The notes beneath the pieces were generated by a model, which saw only the letters and a list, made by a program, of their open reading frames with translations, had not been told where the DNA came from and did no database searches. This document shows positions 45,899 through 56,600 of a stretch of DNA of 64,000 bases, piece by piece; the stretch's first letter is position 1; every line of letters begins with the position of its first letter. A program made the position numbers and the translations under genes. The stretch comes from Erpobdella octoculata (lineage: Eukaryota; Annelida; Clitellata; Hirudinida; Erpobdellidae). The stretch is taken from assembly GCA_963978895.1 (NCBI GenBank), contig OZ022241.1, positions 4,324,967 to 4,388,966 on the forward strand, read 5' to 3'.

Positions 45899-48261
45899 CT
45901 CCTGTTGTCCAGCTGGCAACAGCTGGTTTTTCTTCCCCAGGAATTTGATGGCAAATCCGGTGCACTCTTCTGGGTCGGCGAAAAAGGCTTTGACGATATT
46001 TACAATCTGTTTATTTAAAAATGTAATAAATTGTTATAATTAAATACATCAACTTTATTTCTGGTAGACAAAAAATTTTATTTTATTTAAATTTTTTCCA
46101 ATCAATCTGAAAATGTAAAAGAATGTGAAGTACTTGATGGCAAACAAATCCACCAAATTTCAGCTAGATTTGACGACGGAAAGTTTGTTTTTTTAAGCTT
46201 CAAAAGGGTCCGAAAGTGTGAAGTGTATATAAAGAATTAAAAAAAACCAAGTTGCTTATTTGTAAAACAAAAGGAACCCACTAATGCAAATAAAAAATTG
46301 ACTAATAATACAAAGAGCAGGTGGGTGGTCACTGTCCTTTAAAAACTCCAGAACCAATAAAAGGGGATTTGGATGAAAATTGAAAAAGCGAACATTTTTC
46401 ACCAAGAAAAGACTTTCTACACAAAATAATAATTTTGTAATTTTTTGAAAACCTTTAAAAACCCCGAGCAACACCACGTGACCAAGCTAGTAACTAAATA
46501 ATAAAAGGAACATAAATTGTAGCATAAAATAATCTTCCAACAAACCTCTTGCACTAAAGAACTATCTAAAAGCTTTTGAATGATTGAAGGAACTGTAAAA
46601 ACAAAAAAACATTTCATTGACATATGATAATTATATTGGCTATCAAAATCTATTTCCAATAACAAATAATTACTCAAATAAGTACACCAGCAATACAACT
46701 ATGAAAATCTCTACAAAACACATATCCCCATTTGCTGTACTGAATGACGCCACTACTACCATAAATAATGCCAAAATAATTTACAAAAGTTTTTACAAAA
46801 TTGTTTCGAAAACAAAAAACCAGATTGTAACAAACTGCAAGACAATAACAAGACATGTTTGTTATCAACATTTACTACCCCAAAACACTGGAAACCTTAT
46901 CTAATACAGTCGTTAAATTTGATCACATGTTCAATACCTACCTCGAATTCTTACCGGGACCTACCTGCCACAGAGCAGATGATGGAGCAGAAGAAGTGGT
47001 TGGCCCACCACCGAAAAGCCCAGCCCCACTCCTGGTGAACGAGTCATCTAGCAGGTGATGAGGATTAGACGTGGTATTCATGAATATGGTGGCAGTCGAG
47101 TGGAAGGGGGCAAGTGGAATTGCTGCTGCTGGGGGAAGATAGGGTTGTTGCCCCAAACCCCGTTACTGGCACCACTACTCGTTTCAAGAGAGTGGCCATT
47201 ATTCCCATTCATCCAACTTTGATTAGTCAGTGACCAGGACTGTAGATAAAAAAAAACATTGGATGAAATTTAATTAGAAAAAGTTAAAATCATTTTAAAA
47301 CTAACTTTGTTGACGAGTTGTTTTTGCTTTGCAGCAATGACTGTTGTTGCTGGAAGCTAAGTCCCCCATTGAGTGCAGGATTGGCACTTGATGAAGATAA
47401 CATAAAGTTGGGAGAAGAACAATGCTTCAGTTGCTGGCTATGTCTAATTGAAAACGTTTTTAATAATACAGTCAGTAATAATTTCAAGCTAATATAGAAG
47501 AGATATTAATATTTCACAACCCACTCCATGTTTTAACATTAATGAGCTAACTGAACATCTCAAATTATAATGAACAAGTAAAGGAAAAAACGAGTTTTTC
47601 AACACAAACTTTAATTTCAAATGCACTCGATTTAGAAATACGAAAGATGTTCAAATTAATTTTTTTTATTGAATCATGTATTTTCATCCAATATAAAGCT
47701 ATGCTGAAAGTTTCAACTTCCTAGCTAGTCAAAAAGCTGATGGCAGTGGTCAAGGTAAGTTTAATGACCTTGTTCTGTTGTTGTTGTTGTTTTAGCCTCA
47801 GCAATTGTTGCTGGCTGTTCTCACTCTGCTGAATTCTTTTCAAGACTTCCAAATGCTCTTGTTGCTTCCTCAAGTTGTCAGCTTTCTCCTACAATAAAGA
47901 TAACTAAAAGATATTAAGGGCTTATAATTTCTATAATCTTTTGTACTTACTTAACTCTAACTTTAATCTCAAACCCTTTTAGCAATCATGTTATTAAAAA
48001 CCTGTCTTCTCAACTCTTGCATATTTGGTAGTTTCTGTCGCTCTTCGCTGAGAGCAGACATTCTCATGACTGCTTCCTGCTGCAGCAGAGCTCTCAGACG
48101 CTGCTCCCTGACCCCACCCATTGCCATGGTGTTGGCTGATATGGACTCCATCTGGCTTGGTGGATCGCTACTATTTGAATTGATACCACCCACGAGAGTT
48201 GACGTAGATGACTGCTGTTGTTTCTCGAGAGCCATGTACTGCAGCTGTTCTAGGGCCTGAG
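45899..48261 (-). CDS. GIGYF-like (GYF-domain family) C-terminal exons, probably disrupted
   Basis: Minus-strand exon candidates: 48261-47975, 47888-47769, 47433-47306, about 47237-46960, 46592-46546, 46006-45899. The first two give a Q/E/R-rich coiled coil (LRALLQQEAVMRMSALSEER, KADNLRKQQEHLEVLKRIQQ). The last two join to VPSIIQKLLDSSLVQE plus IVNIVKAFFADPEECTGFAI and KFLGKK, which matches the conserved GIGYF/PERQ C terminus pattern (VP-F---L--V-S--E--D-I-A-LGD--EA--FA--FL). GIGYF proteins bind proline-rich ligands and repress translation with 4EHP. No GYF domain or upstream exons are seen; a copy of SLCO exon 1 sits where they should begin. In the fourth exon the frame before about 47160 (SNGVWGNN) hits a stop near 47090, while the rest (MNTTSNPHHLLDDSF to SALWQ) is in another frame. 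Either a real gene with unseen splicing or a pseudogene fragment. Confidence 0.55.
46430..46495 (-). repeat. Dispersed repeat end (ACTAGCTTGG type)
   Basis: On the minus strand: TTACTAGCTTGGTCACGTGG, TGTTGCTCGGGGTTTTTAAA. A diverged relative of the repeats at 39469 and 44008, in the intron between the last two GIGYF-like exons. Confidence 0.5.
47665..47740 (+). repeat. Dispersed ~170-bp repeat, partial copy
   Basis: GAATCATGTATTTTCATCCA through TCCTAGCTAGTCAAAAAGCT, matching the left half of the copy at 14515-14700. Confidence 0.7.
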
Positions 48262-48275
48262 CTGTGATAGGTAGA

Positions 48276-48660
48276 GAAAGTAGAAGAAGCCAAGACTCGG
48301 CTGGTCGTCGCACTGCATGATGGCATCTGAGTATGACGACTGTGACTGCCCGTCTATGAAGTAGGGAACCGGCCATAATACAGTGCCCAGACAGCAGATC
48401 AGAACCCCTGCGAAGAAGACCACAAAGACGAGACTCGACAGCAGGCTGATGAGTGACGCCGCTCAAAATTCTGAGCGAGGCACGAGAGAAGTAGTACTTC
48501 TGCTCCACCTGCTGCACCACGCCCTCTGTGTAGACTTCAACAGCCAAGCGCAGGGACAGCACAACAGAATATATGTTCCCGACTACTCTGCATGTAGCTG
48601 TGTAGCTGCATCTTCTCTGGCTTATGTTTCTATGATTTCGACTTTTTTTAAACACAAAGA
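48276..48660 (-). pseudogene. Decayed copy of SLCO exon 1
   Basis: The plus-strand sequence matches 31200-31560 at roughly 90 percent by eye: shared runs include CAAGACTCGGCTGGT, GTCTATGAAGTAGGGAACCG, CCCAGACAGCAGATCAGAAC and AGAAGTAGTACTTCTGCTCC. It lacks about 31 bases equivalent to 31334-31364 and has smaller indels, so the transporter frame is lost. Patches at 48575-48650 (CCGACTACTCTGC, ATCTTCTCTGGC, ATTTCGACTT) match pieces of exon 1 further upstream, implying more deletions. No introns of SLCO are included. Its 3' edge lies only about 15 bases from the acceptor of the first GIGYF-like exon, and one 235-codon frame runs through both. Confidence 0.85.
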
Positions 48661-48741
48661 TGATGTGCATCCTCACAAATATCTTTAATCTTTACCTAGT
48701 ACAATTCTCTGCCAAAGCACAACAAATGCAACACATCGTGA

Positions 48742-48929
48742 CAAATATAACATTTATTGCAGTTAAATAAACAAACTACTCTGTGTAGTTGACCTAACGA
48801 AATTGAACAAGTTGAAACGTGGAAAATAAATAAATACAAATATAACATTTATTGCAGTTAAATAAACAAACTACTCTGTGTAGTTGACCTAACGAAATTG
48901 AACAAGTTGAAACGTGGAAAATAAATAAA
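48742..48929. repeat. 95-bp tandem duplication
   Basis: Two nearly identical 95-bp units, each with ATATAACATTTATTGCAGTT and ACTACTCTGTGTAGTTGACC. Near identity implies a recent event. Confidence 0.95.
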
Positions 48930-49270
48930 AACGACATCTATGGAAATAAGATCGCATTGAAACAAAACATGTGTCAAACAAATGTGTCGCAATAATTTCA
49001 TAACTTGTTGCCAAGATTTGACCATCAGAGAGTAATATTTATGAAACTGGAACGATATTAAATTTTACAATGTTTTCCCTTTCCATGTCACAAGGTCAGT
49101 TAGTTAATTTATATAAACTATCACACAAATCCAACCCCCCCCCCCCCCGAATCCTACACTGTTACTGTTTACTAATCACCTAAAGGCCTCAAACTTAAAA
49201 TAGTAGCCTTAAATACTACTGGCTGTGTTTGTTTCTCAGCAACCTGAGTGAACTCCGGTGGTTCGTCACT

Positions 49271-52200
49271 CTAACACGCGGATTTATCACGAATGTTCTT
49301 CTTCTCTATACTCACATACCATACACCGTTGATTCTTTTTGCTTCAACCCTGAAGAACCTGAGTTCTGTAATTAATTGTTCATTAACAGTTATTTAATAA
49401 TAATAAAAAAACTTTAAGCACTTCTCGCTAGGATTACAAACCTTTGCAAACAGGTTCTTCTGTGTTTCTGTCATTGAAGGCTAGGAGATAGCCTTTTACT
49501 ACCAATGAAGTGAAGACGGTTTCTTCAAATTTCACTGGTTCAAACATCATTGGAAAACAGGGAGGCTTCTTTACAAAAAAACCCTCATGTGTTGGGATGA
49601 CGACCAAGGATTCCATCTCTACCTAAAGTTCAATTTTTCAACTTAATTTTTAGATTAAGCACATCACTTACTATAGGAATAAATTAAACAAAATTTTACT
49701 TTTTTTCTTAATCAGCCATTCATAGATAAAATCATTGCTAACTTAATATACCAAAATTATAACAACAAAGTAGTATACCTTTCCCTCTTCTGCCTTTTTG
49801 TACTGTAATGATACAAAACAAACAAAAATGTAAACAACTGAAAATTATCAAATCAAATTTATTTAACGCCAATGTCGTAAACGAATCTGAGGCGGGTGAA
49901 CGTGAGATGAGCTGACTAATTTAACTGGAAAAAATGAGTTTTTAAAGTACGTTTAAAGAGGGAAAGAGATGAAGCAGATTTGATATGGGAAGGAAGTGAG
50001 TTCCAAACCAGAGGAGCTGCAGCACGGAAAGCTCGTGCACCAAACTTAGTGTGTGAAAATTGGGATTGAAGAAGAAATTGAGTTGAAGAGCGGAGCTGAC
50101 GGGAAGGAGTGTATGGGTGTAGCAAGGTAGAGAGATATCTGGGAGTGGAGGTTGAAGCAGCCTTGAATGCTATTGTAGCAATTTTAAATTTAATTCTTTT
50201 ATCAACTGGTAACCAGTGGATTGGATTCAGTAAGGAAGCAGAGTGAACCGACCTGTCCGCTTGTAGAATTATACGTGCGAGGGTGTTTTGAATTTTTTGG
50301 AGTACTTTGATGGAAGATTTGGGAGCACCATAGAGGATCGAGTTGGCATAATCAAGCCGCGAGCTGACCAGAGCGTGGCCAATGAGGATGGCAGTGCCTA
50401 AGAGTATGGTGTCAGACTTACTGGGATTTAAAGCGAGGCCATTGCGGGAAAACCACTTTTTTTATTAATATCACCATTACAACACATAACACAACATTAC
50501 ATTTCCTTTCATACAAAAAAATTCATTCCAAAAGTTGTTAACCTCGGCTGCTTCTCCCTCTTCTGCCTCCACGTACTGTAACGATACAAAACAAACAAAA
50601 ATGTAAACAGCTGAAAAATCTATACAACACAACAGTAATAAAAACAAACAACTCAAATCAACGAGCATCTCAACAACAAGAGCAAACCTCATCGTCATCA
50701 TCCTCATCGAGGCACTCTCCAGTATAGTAGAAGATGGCTCTCGCTACGATCCTCTCCCTCAGGAACTGTCCGATCTCGAAATCGGCTTCGAGGATATCTT
50801 CTGTTTCCTCATCCTGGAAACCATTTAAATTTAATCTAAATATTTTATACTTTTTTTTCTGTAGATTTTAAAGATCATAAGCTTTGTTATGACTTTATTC
50901 AGTTTTCTGCAGATACTTGTACAAAACATTAAACAAGTTTTGAAATTATAATTTTTCATAGCTCTGGCAAATCAAACAGATATTGCCAAATGTTGCAGTA
51001 CACTGTACAGTCAGCTAGCTAGCTGAGAACTGTAAATTGAGTAGAACAAATTTCAAAATCAGCCCATATTTTAATTATTATTATTATAATTGCCAAATGC
51101 TTTATCGGTTTATATCGGTAAAGTTATTGCCGATTAATATAAATAATGAATATAGAACAAGTTACGACAACATCGGAACGTAATCTCACCGGCTATAATT
51201 CGTCATAAAAATATGCTGTATAAGAATAATAACTATGCGCTATGCACCAAGATACATGATAAATGAAACAAATTGAAATGTCAACTCACCATGGTCTCAT
51301 TCTCAGTAACTGAAAAAATAAAAATACGTAGTTAATTAAATTTAAAATAAATTAAAGTTAAATAAATTTAAAAATAATCAAAAGTTAAAAACATTTAAAA
51401 ATAAATAACAGTTATATAACAAATTAAATAACAATTAGAAACAAATATTTGGTGTATAGATGTACCTGTTGGCGGATTGAAGAAATTGAAGAAGGAATCA
51501 TTCTGAACAGTCTTGGTCTGCACTCTCTTGACACCTCGCCCCTTGTGTTTCTTCTTCACCAGACGAACGGTCACGTTCTTTCCTGCCTTCCAATCGATTT
51601 GACAACTGAAATGTTTAATAAAATTCATAAATGAATAAAGAGTTTCAGTGGGATTTGACCGCGGCTCTACTACTGCGTGAGCTACGATTCGAAAGCAGTC
51701 CCTCAAAGTATTTCACCCACTCTAGTGGACTCGTAATCCAGAGTAAGAATCCGTTTCCACCATGAAAAGAAACTATTTATGCGTTAAAATGTCGGCCAGA
51801 CATAGACGAAACTTTTAATTTGAAGACATTTTAGATATACTTTTAGCATAAAAACATATACAACAACATAATGTTTTATGATAAAAGATGAATGTTAACT
51901 AACCCAGTACACTTGTAAACCTCAGGTCCTTTGTGGATTTTCCGATCATCCTCGTCAGGCTTGAACCTCAGGAAGTACTTCTTCGTCAGTACTTTGTTCG
52001 TGAAGAACTCGTTCTCATCAAAGAGAAAGTCCAAACTGAAGCTCTGCAGTGATGATAAAGTACGAAATCAAAAACCAATTTATCATTCAAAGCGTCAATG
52101 ACAGGAAATAATGTACCTTGTCGTCGTGGAGATGGACCTGAATGTCTTGGAGGTGTTTCAGGGCTGGTATGTCGTGTGGCTGTAACACAACAATATTATT

Positions 52201-54160
52201 TACAAACATATACATAAACTGTTATATGTTAAACATTCTTAACTACTTACTTGAACCATGGATCTGAGGATGTCCACATTCTTGAAAATAGTGAACCAAA
52301 ACTCCGGGATACCTTTCGTTGACTCATCTGTACACGGAATGAGATATTTTATAGTATAGTCCATATAAAATAACAATAAAAAAATTTTTTCAACCCATAA
52401 AACTTAAAAAAAACAGGAAAACTCACCAAAATTGTGTTCTTTGGCCGGTTTTTCATCGATGGCTAGAGTTTCAAACTTATCTGACTGTTAAGAAATTATT
52501 AAATGAAAAATATCAATTGATATTTTCATGCAAACCACAAAGTATCAAAACACAACTCACCACGGGATCTTCATCCGTACCAGACCACTCGCATTCTTCA
52601 TCCGTAGGCTCGATCTTGGCATTTACGATATCTCCTCTCTGTAAATATCAACCGGTAAATTTCAGGAGTTACAAACGCAATAAATGGCAATCAATTGACG
52701 TGAACGGTACCCACCTTGGCATATAGAGGTTCATATTTGGCTTGGTACTTGCATTCGAGATCATGGAGTTCTTCGAAAAATTCCGACTCCAAGTTGTTAG
52801 CCTGCACTTGCAGTTTCTTTAAGGCCTTCAATCTTCTCTTTATTGTCTTAGGAAGACTGTCGATTATTGAAATATTAATAATGCGTCTGGTCTATGCAGG
52901 TAGTTTTCAAAAATCGACGAAAAAGACTTTTTACCTGTGCACATACATAGCCGGATCAAACGAATGTTCAGCAGGACGTTCCAAGGTCACTGGGTCTGCC
53001 ATCTTCTCTGGGACTTCTGCACAATCTACCAAGAAAAATTTAGATTAATTAGATTCGACACTTTTCGGCATATTAAATACTAGAATCCGAAAATAAGAAA
53101 TTTAAGTTTTAGAAACCTCCTGAAACTAGATTTTCTTTGCTGTTTGTTTCGGTTTTGACCGCTAGCAGTCCTAAAAGATCATATCGGATCATTAGAATGA
53201 TCCACATGAACTACTTCAGTGCGTGTGGTTTTATTAAGAATATTTTTTTTAAATAAGCAAAAGCATTTTGCTATTTGAGCAGGCAATTTACTGATTTTTG
53301 ATTAACATAAAGTTAGCATTGACACATGGATTAATAGAATTTAAGTAATAAAAGTATGGAAACAATACCCATTGGAAGTCCTTTCTTCTTCTGTCTCTTT
53401 ACACAAAAGTTCCAACATGATGTATTTCCTGCGATTTTAAACCATGTTTAAGAACTTTTGTTTAATGAACATCACAAAATTAATATCAAAATCGACTAAG
53501 AAATATATTATTAATGAGATTTAACAAACAAAACAATAAATACCTAGAGGCCGATGAGTTTCGTCATCAGATTCGTTTAATGACTGCCTGTATGCCTGTT
53601 GTTTGTCTGATGAATCTTCTGGAACAATCGTGTCTGAAACAAAAAAAATTCATTTAAGCTTAATTCATTGGTAATACAAAATTTTAAATTTGCTTAACAT
53701 AACTACCAAGCACATGTGTGTCACATCACCAAATTAATCCTAAGTCTCTACTACTCTATACTTATAGTTATAGTAGTTATTATACCAACAACTAAATTAG
53801 AATAAATTAAATAATTCCTTATTTTTACCGCTGCTGAATAAGTCAAATAAGTTCAATGAGGCAGAGGGCAAGGGGGTTTCAGAGTTTGGCGCTGACATTC
53901 TTGAATCTGCCTTTTTATCTAAAAAAAACAAGAAACCCAAGTCACACAAAATTTTCCGTGGCTAACTCGTCGGTGGCACTTCGCCGAAGAAGGTACAGTA
54001 AATAAAAATAAACTTATAAACCTAACTTAGTTAGTTTAAAATAAGACAAATTTTAACCAATAAACTGCAAACCTGGTTTTAAGAAGGCAGTTAAGGATAT
54101 ACTATCCTCAAAAAACGACAACCTAGGACTGATATATTCGGAATCTTCGTTGCCTGCCAT
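49271..54160 (-). CDS. NAP1L: Nucleosome assembly protein 1-like (NAP1L), with uncertain C-terminal extension
   Basis: Minus-strand exons: 54160-54073, 53918-53829, 53633-53544, 53428-53369, 53170-53117, 53025-52935, 52856-52715, 52638-52561, 52484-52427, 52327-52251, 52179-52117, 52043-51904, 51605-51466, 51309-51290, 50813-50688, 50575-50543 (1350 nt, 450 codons). The NAP domain starts near residue 157 with LPKTIKRRLKALKKLQVQ and includes GIPEFWFTIFKNVD, CTGCQIDWKAGKNVT, NDSFFNFFNPP and ADFEIGQFLRERIVARAIFY, all family signatures. It is a histone H2A-H2B chaperone. The acidic tail begins at DEDDDDE. The N terminus is longer than usual, built from small phase-1 exons. The 3' end is open: read-through of exon 16 stops at 50477, but three further in-phase pieces, 49802-49779, 49622-49442 and 49365-49271, would add a 100-residue tail (VVIPTHEGFFVKKPPC...) ending in TAG. 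The first 450 codons are firm; the tail is not. Confidence 0.88.
49854..50459 (-). mobile_element. Non-LTR retrotransposon (jockey/RTE-like) 3' fragment
   Basis: Minus-strand frame from about 50459 to the TAA at 49916 reads KWFSRNGLALNPSKSDTILL, then HALVSSRLDYANSILYGAPK, QKIQNTLARIIL, and AAPLVWNSLPSHIKSASSLS with a short tail. These are typical C-terminal reverse transcriptase blocks of LINEs. The catalytic core is missing at the 5' end, and about 100 residues are deleted between LLGT and the HALVSSRLDY block, although the join keeps frame. An AATAAA-containing 3' end follows. It lies in NAP1L between a duplicated microexon pair. Confidence 0.85.
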
Positions 54161-54204
54161 TTTAGTAGCTCTCCGATGTTAAAACTCTAAAAAATAGACA
54201 CACC

Positions 54205-54304
54205 AATTCAACACTGACGATAGAGGTGACCATATATATATATATATATATATATATGGAGGTGACCATAGATATCTATGGAGGTGACAAAACTGATTCA
54301 ACAG
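54205..54304 (+). repeat. Left part of a dispersed repeat split by a LINE
   Basis: CACTGACGATAGAGGTGACC, an (AT)n expansion with local duplication of GGAGGTGAC, then GACAAAACTGATTCAACAG. Matches the start of the repeat at 34027. Confidence 0.75.
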
Positions 54305-56257
54305 AAAAATTAAAGGAATTAAAAGAAAAATACAAAAAGAAAAGAAATAAAGTGAAAAAAAAACAATTAAAATATTGGAGTATGGACAAAAATTGGCAAA
54401 CAATATAAAAATGGATTGCAAAAGTTTTTACAAATATGTGAGAAGTAGACAGAAGAAAAAAGACTAAGTGGGTCCATTAAAAGATGACAAAGGGCAGGTA
54501 ATAACGAACGATGAAGAAAGAGCAGATGACATTCTAATAAACTATTTTAGATCAGTTTTTACTAAAGAAGATATCCACTATATCCCTAAGGCTAAAGTTT
54601 GTTTCAAAGAGATAGAGACGAATTAATAGCTGAAGTTGTTTTTACAAAAATGAAAGTTTTTGAAATGCTAAAAAATTGAAAACTGATAAAAGCCCTGGGA
54701 TGGATGAGCTGCACCCAAAGTTCTTGCTTGAGGTCAGAAATGAGACCGGAGATGTGCTGGCAGAATTGATGAATAGGTCATTGCAAACTGGGGAGGTCCC
54801 GCAGGACTGGAGGGATGCTGTTGTGGTGCCACTGTTCAAAAAAGGCAACAGAAGCGACGCATGCAATTACAATCCAGTTAGTCTTGATTGCAAAATTATG
54901 GAAAAAATGATCAAAAATGAAATTGTGATTCATCTGGAAAAATATAAATTAATTAAAGATAGACAGCATGGATTTGTGAAGAACAAATCGTGTTTGTCAA
55001 ATTTGTTGGATTTTTTGAGGAGGTTTATGGAGGTATGGATGCATGTCAGTTGGTGGATGTGATTTATTTAGATTTTGCCAAGGCCTTCGACACGGTTCCT
55101 CATCAAAGGTAGTCTTCAAAGTTGAAAGCAGTTGGTATAAGTGGTAATCTGTTAAGGTGGATAGATTGTTGGTTGCTGGATAGAAGACAAAAAGTGGGAG
55201 TGAGGAAGTTTCTCGAAATGGATGAAAATAACCAGTGGAGTGCCTCAAAGTTCTGTGCTTGGACCACTTCTTTTTGCTGTCTATATAAATGACCTTGATG
55301 AAGGTATAGCAGCTAAAATATCAAAATTTGCTGACGACACTAAATTATGCAAAGCCGTGTGCAATAGTGACGATGTCGAAGTGCTGAGAAACAATCTTGT
55401 GCAATTATTCAAATGGTCGCAGGAATGGCAGATGCGGTTCAATGTTGACAAGTGTCATGTTATGCACTTGGGTAGAAGGAATCCAAGATATAAATACGAG
55501 TTAGAAGGGATACAGCTAAAAGAAACGAAAAAAGAAAAATATCTTGGCGTATTAATAAATGAAGATGCTAAACAGTCTAGACAATGTGCAGAGGTTGCAA
55601 AGAAAGGAAACAGAATTTTGGGCATGATCAAAAGAACCATAGTCAGCAGAGATAAAGATACAGTTTTAAGATTGTATAAATCTCTAGTTAGGCCACACTT
55701 GGAATACTGTGTGCAGGCATGGAGCCCTTGTCTTAAGAAAGATATCTACATAATTGAGAAAGTGCAAAGACGAGCTACAAAGATGATTGCTGAGTTAAAA
55801 GGACTGAATTATGAACAACGTTTGAGTAGATGTAATCTGACCACACTTGAAAAGAGGAGGACTAGAGGAGACTTAATTGAGACCTACAAATTATTGAACG
55901 GATTGGTTCAATCAATCAATTATTTGTATAGCGCTATTTCCGCAGTGTTCAATAGCGCTGGTTGACCTTGGTTGACCTAAATCCGGAAAGATTTTTTGAA
56001 AGACCGAGATATGAAAGTACCAGAGGGCACAACTTTAAGCTATATAAGAAAAGGGAGAGTTCAATGAAACATAAATTCTTCAGTGCAAGGGTGACGAATG
56101 AATGGAATAAATTGGAGAATGAAGTTGTGAATGCTGAAACTGTTGAAGAATTTAAAATTAAATTATGTAAATATGGTTTTTAAATGTTTGATGGTGGATC
56201 TCACACACGATTATTAATTGTTCTGATTCACTTTAAAAATAAACGTTATGTTATGTT
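54305..56257 (+). mobile_element. CR1/L2-like LINE, 5'-truncated and broken
   Basis: Plus-strand reverse transcriptase pieces: KTDKSPGMDELHPKFLLEV (54676 onward), DVIYLDFAKAFDTVPHQ (about 55057), GVPQSSVLGPLLFAVYINDL, the catalytic FADD at 55327-55338, and AWSPCLKKDIYIIEKVQRRA, then VDLNPERFFERP to KLCKYGF and a stop at 56183. The frame shifts near 55015 and 55225, and there is a stop in HQR-TAG near 55109. No endonuclease domain, so it is 5' truncated. The 3' end has GTTAT repeats. The flanking AACAG at 54300-54304 and 56258-56262 is a likely target-site duplication. Inactive. Confidence 0.88.
55909..55967 (+). mobile_element. 59-bp AATCAATCAA/TATAGCGC insert inside the LINE
   Basis: Removing these bases plus one copy of TTGGTT (55903-55908 and 55968-55973) restores a continuous family-like frame at KLLNGLVDLNPE, so it is an insertion with a 6-bp duplication. 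It includes CAATCAATCAATTATTTGTA and the inverted pair AGCGCTA/TAGCGCT. Related to the repeats at 20467 and 34991. Confidence 0.75.
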
Positions 56258-56262
56258 AACAG

Positions 56263-56600
56263 GGAGGCTAAAGAATAGCAGGTTTTTTTCGTCTTTTCAA
56301 TTTAGACTTTAGAAAGTTTACTTTTTGTAACTGGGTTCTCAAAAAATGGAATTGACTTCAAAAACAATAGATTGAATTGCTCGGATTTAGAATAGTTTAG
56401 ATGGATATTTCTATCGCCTTAATGGAAACAATTTTCTGGCATTAAAAACGATTTTACCAACGGCAATTATTAGCATTTTTCAGTTAAATAAATTCAAACA
56501 ATATTTGGCTAATTCTTTAAATCCGTTGCAGCTAGATCAGCTAGGATAGGAGTGGGTTGTAATCTAAGGATTGGGTAAGTCTCAACGTGAGTGCTAAAGA
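56263..56600 (+). repeat. Right part of the dispersed repeat split by a LINE
   Basis: From GGGAGGCTAAAGAATAGCAG through TAGAAAGTTTACTTTTTG and GGCAATTATTAGCATTTTTC to CTCAACGTGAGTGCTAAAG. Matches 34066-34396 in order, with about 85-90 percent identity by eye. Confidence 0.8.

Noticed and set aside
51640..51780. tRNA-like sequence near NAP1L exon 13
   Set aside because: A B-box-like GCGGTCAAATCCC is present on the minus strand, but I could not assemble a cloverleaf or a matching A box at proper spacing.
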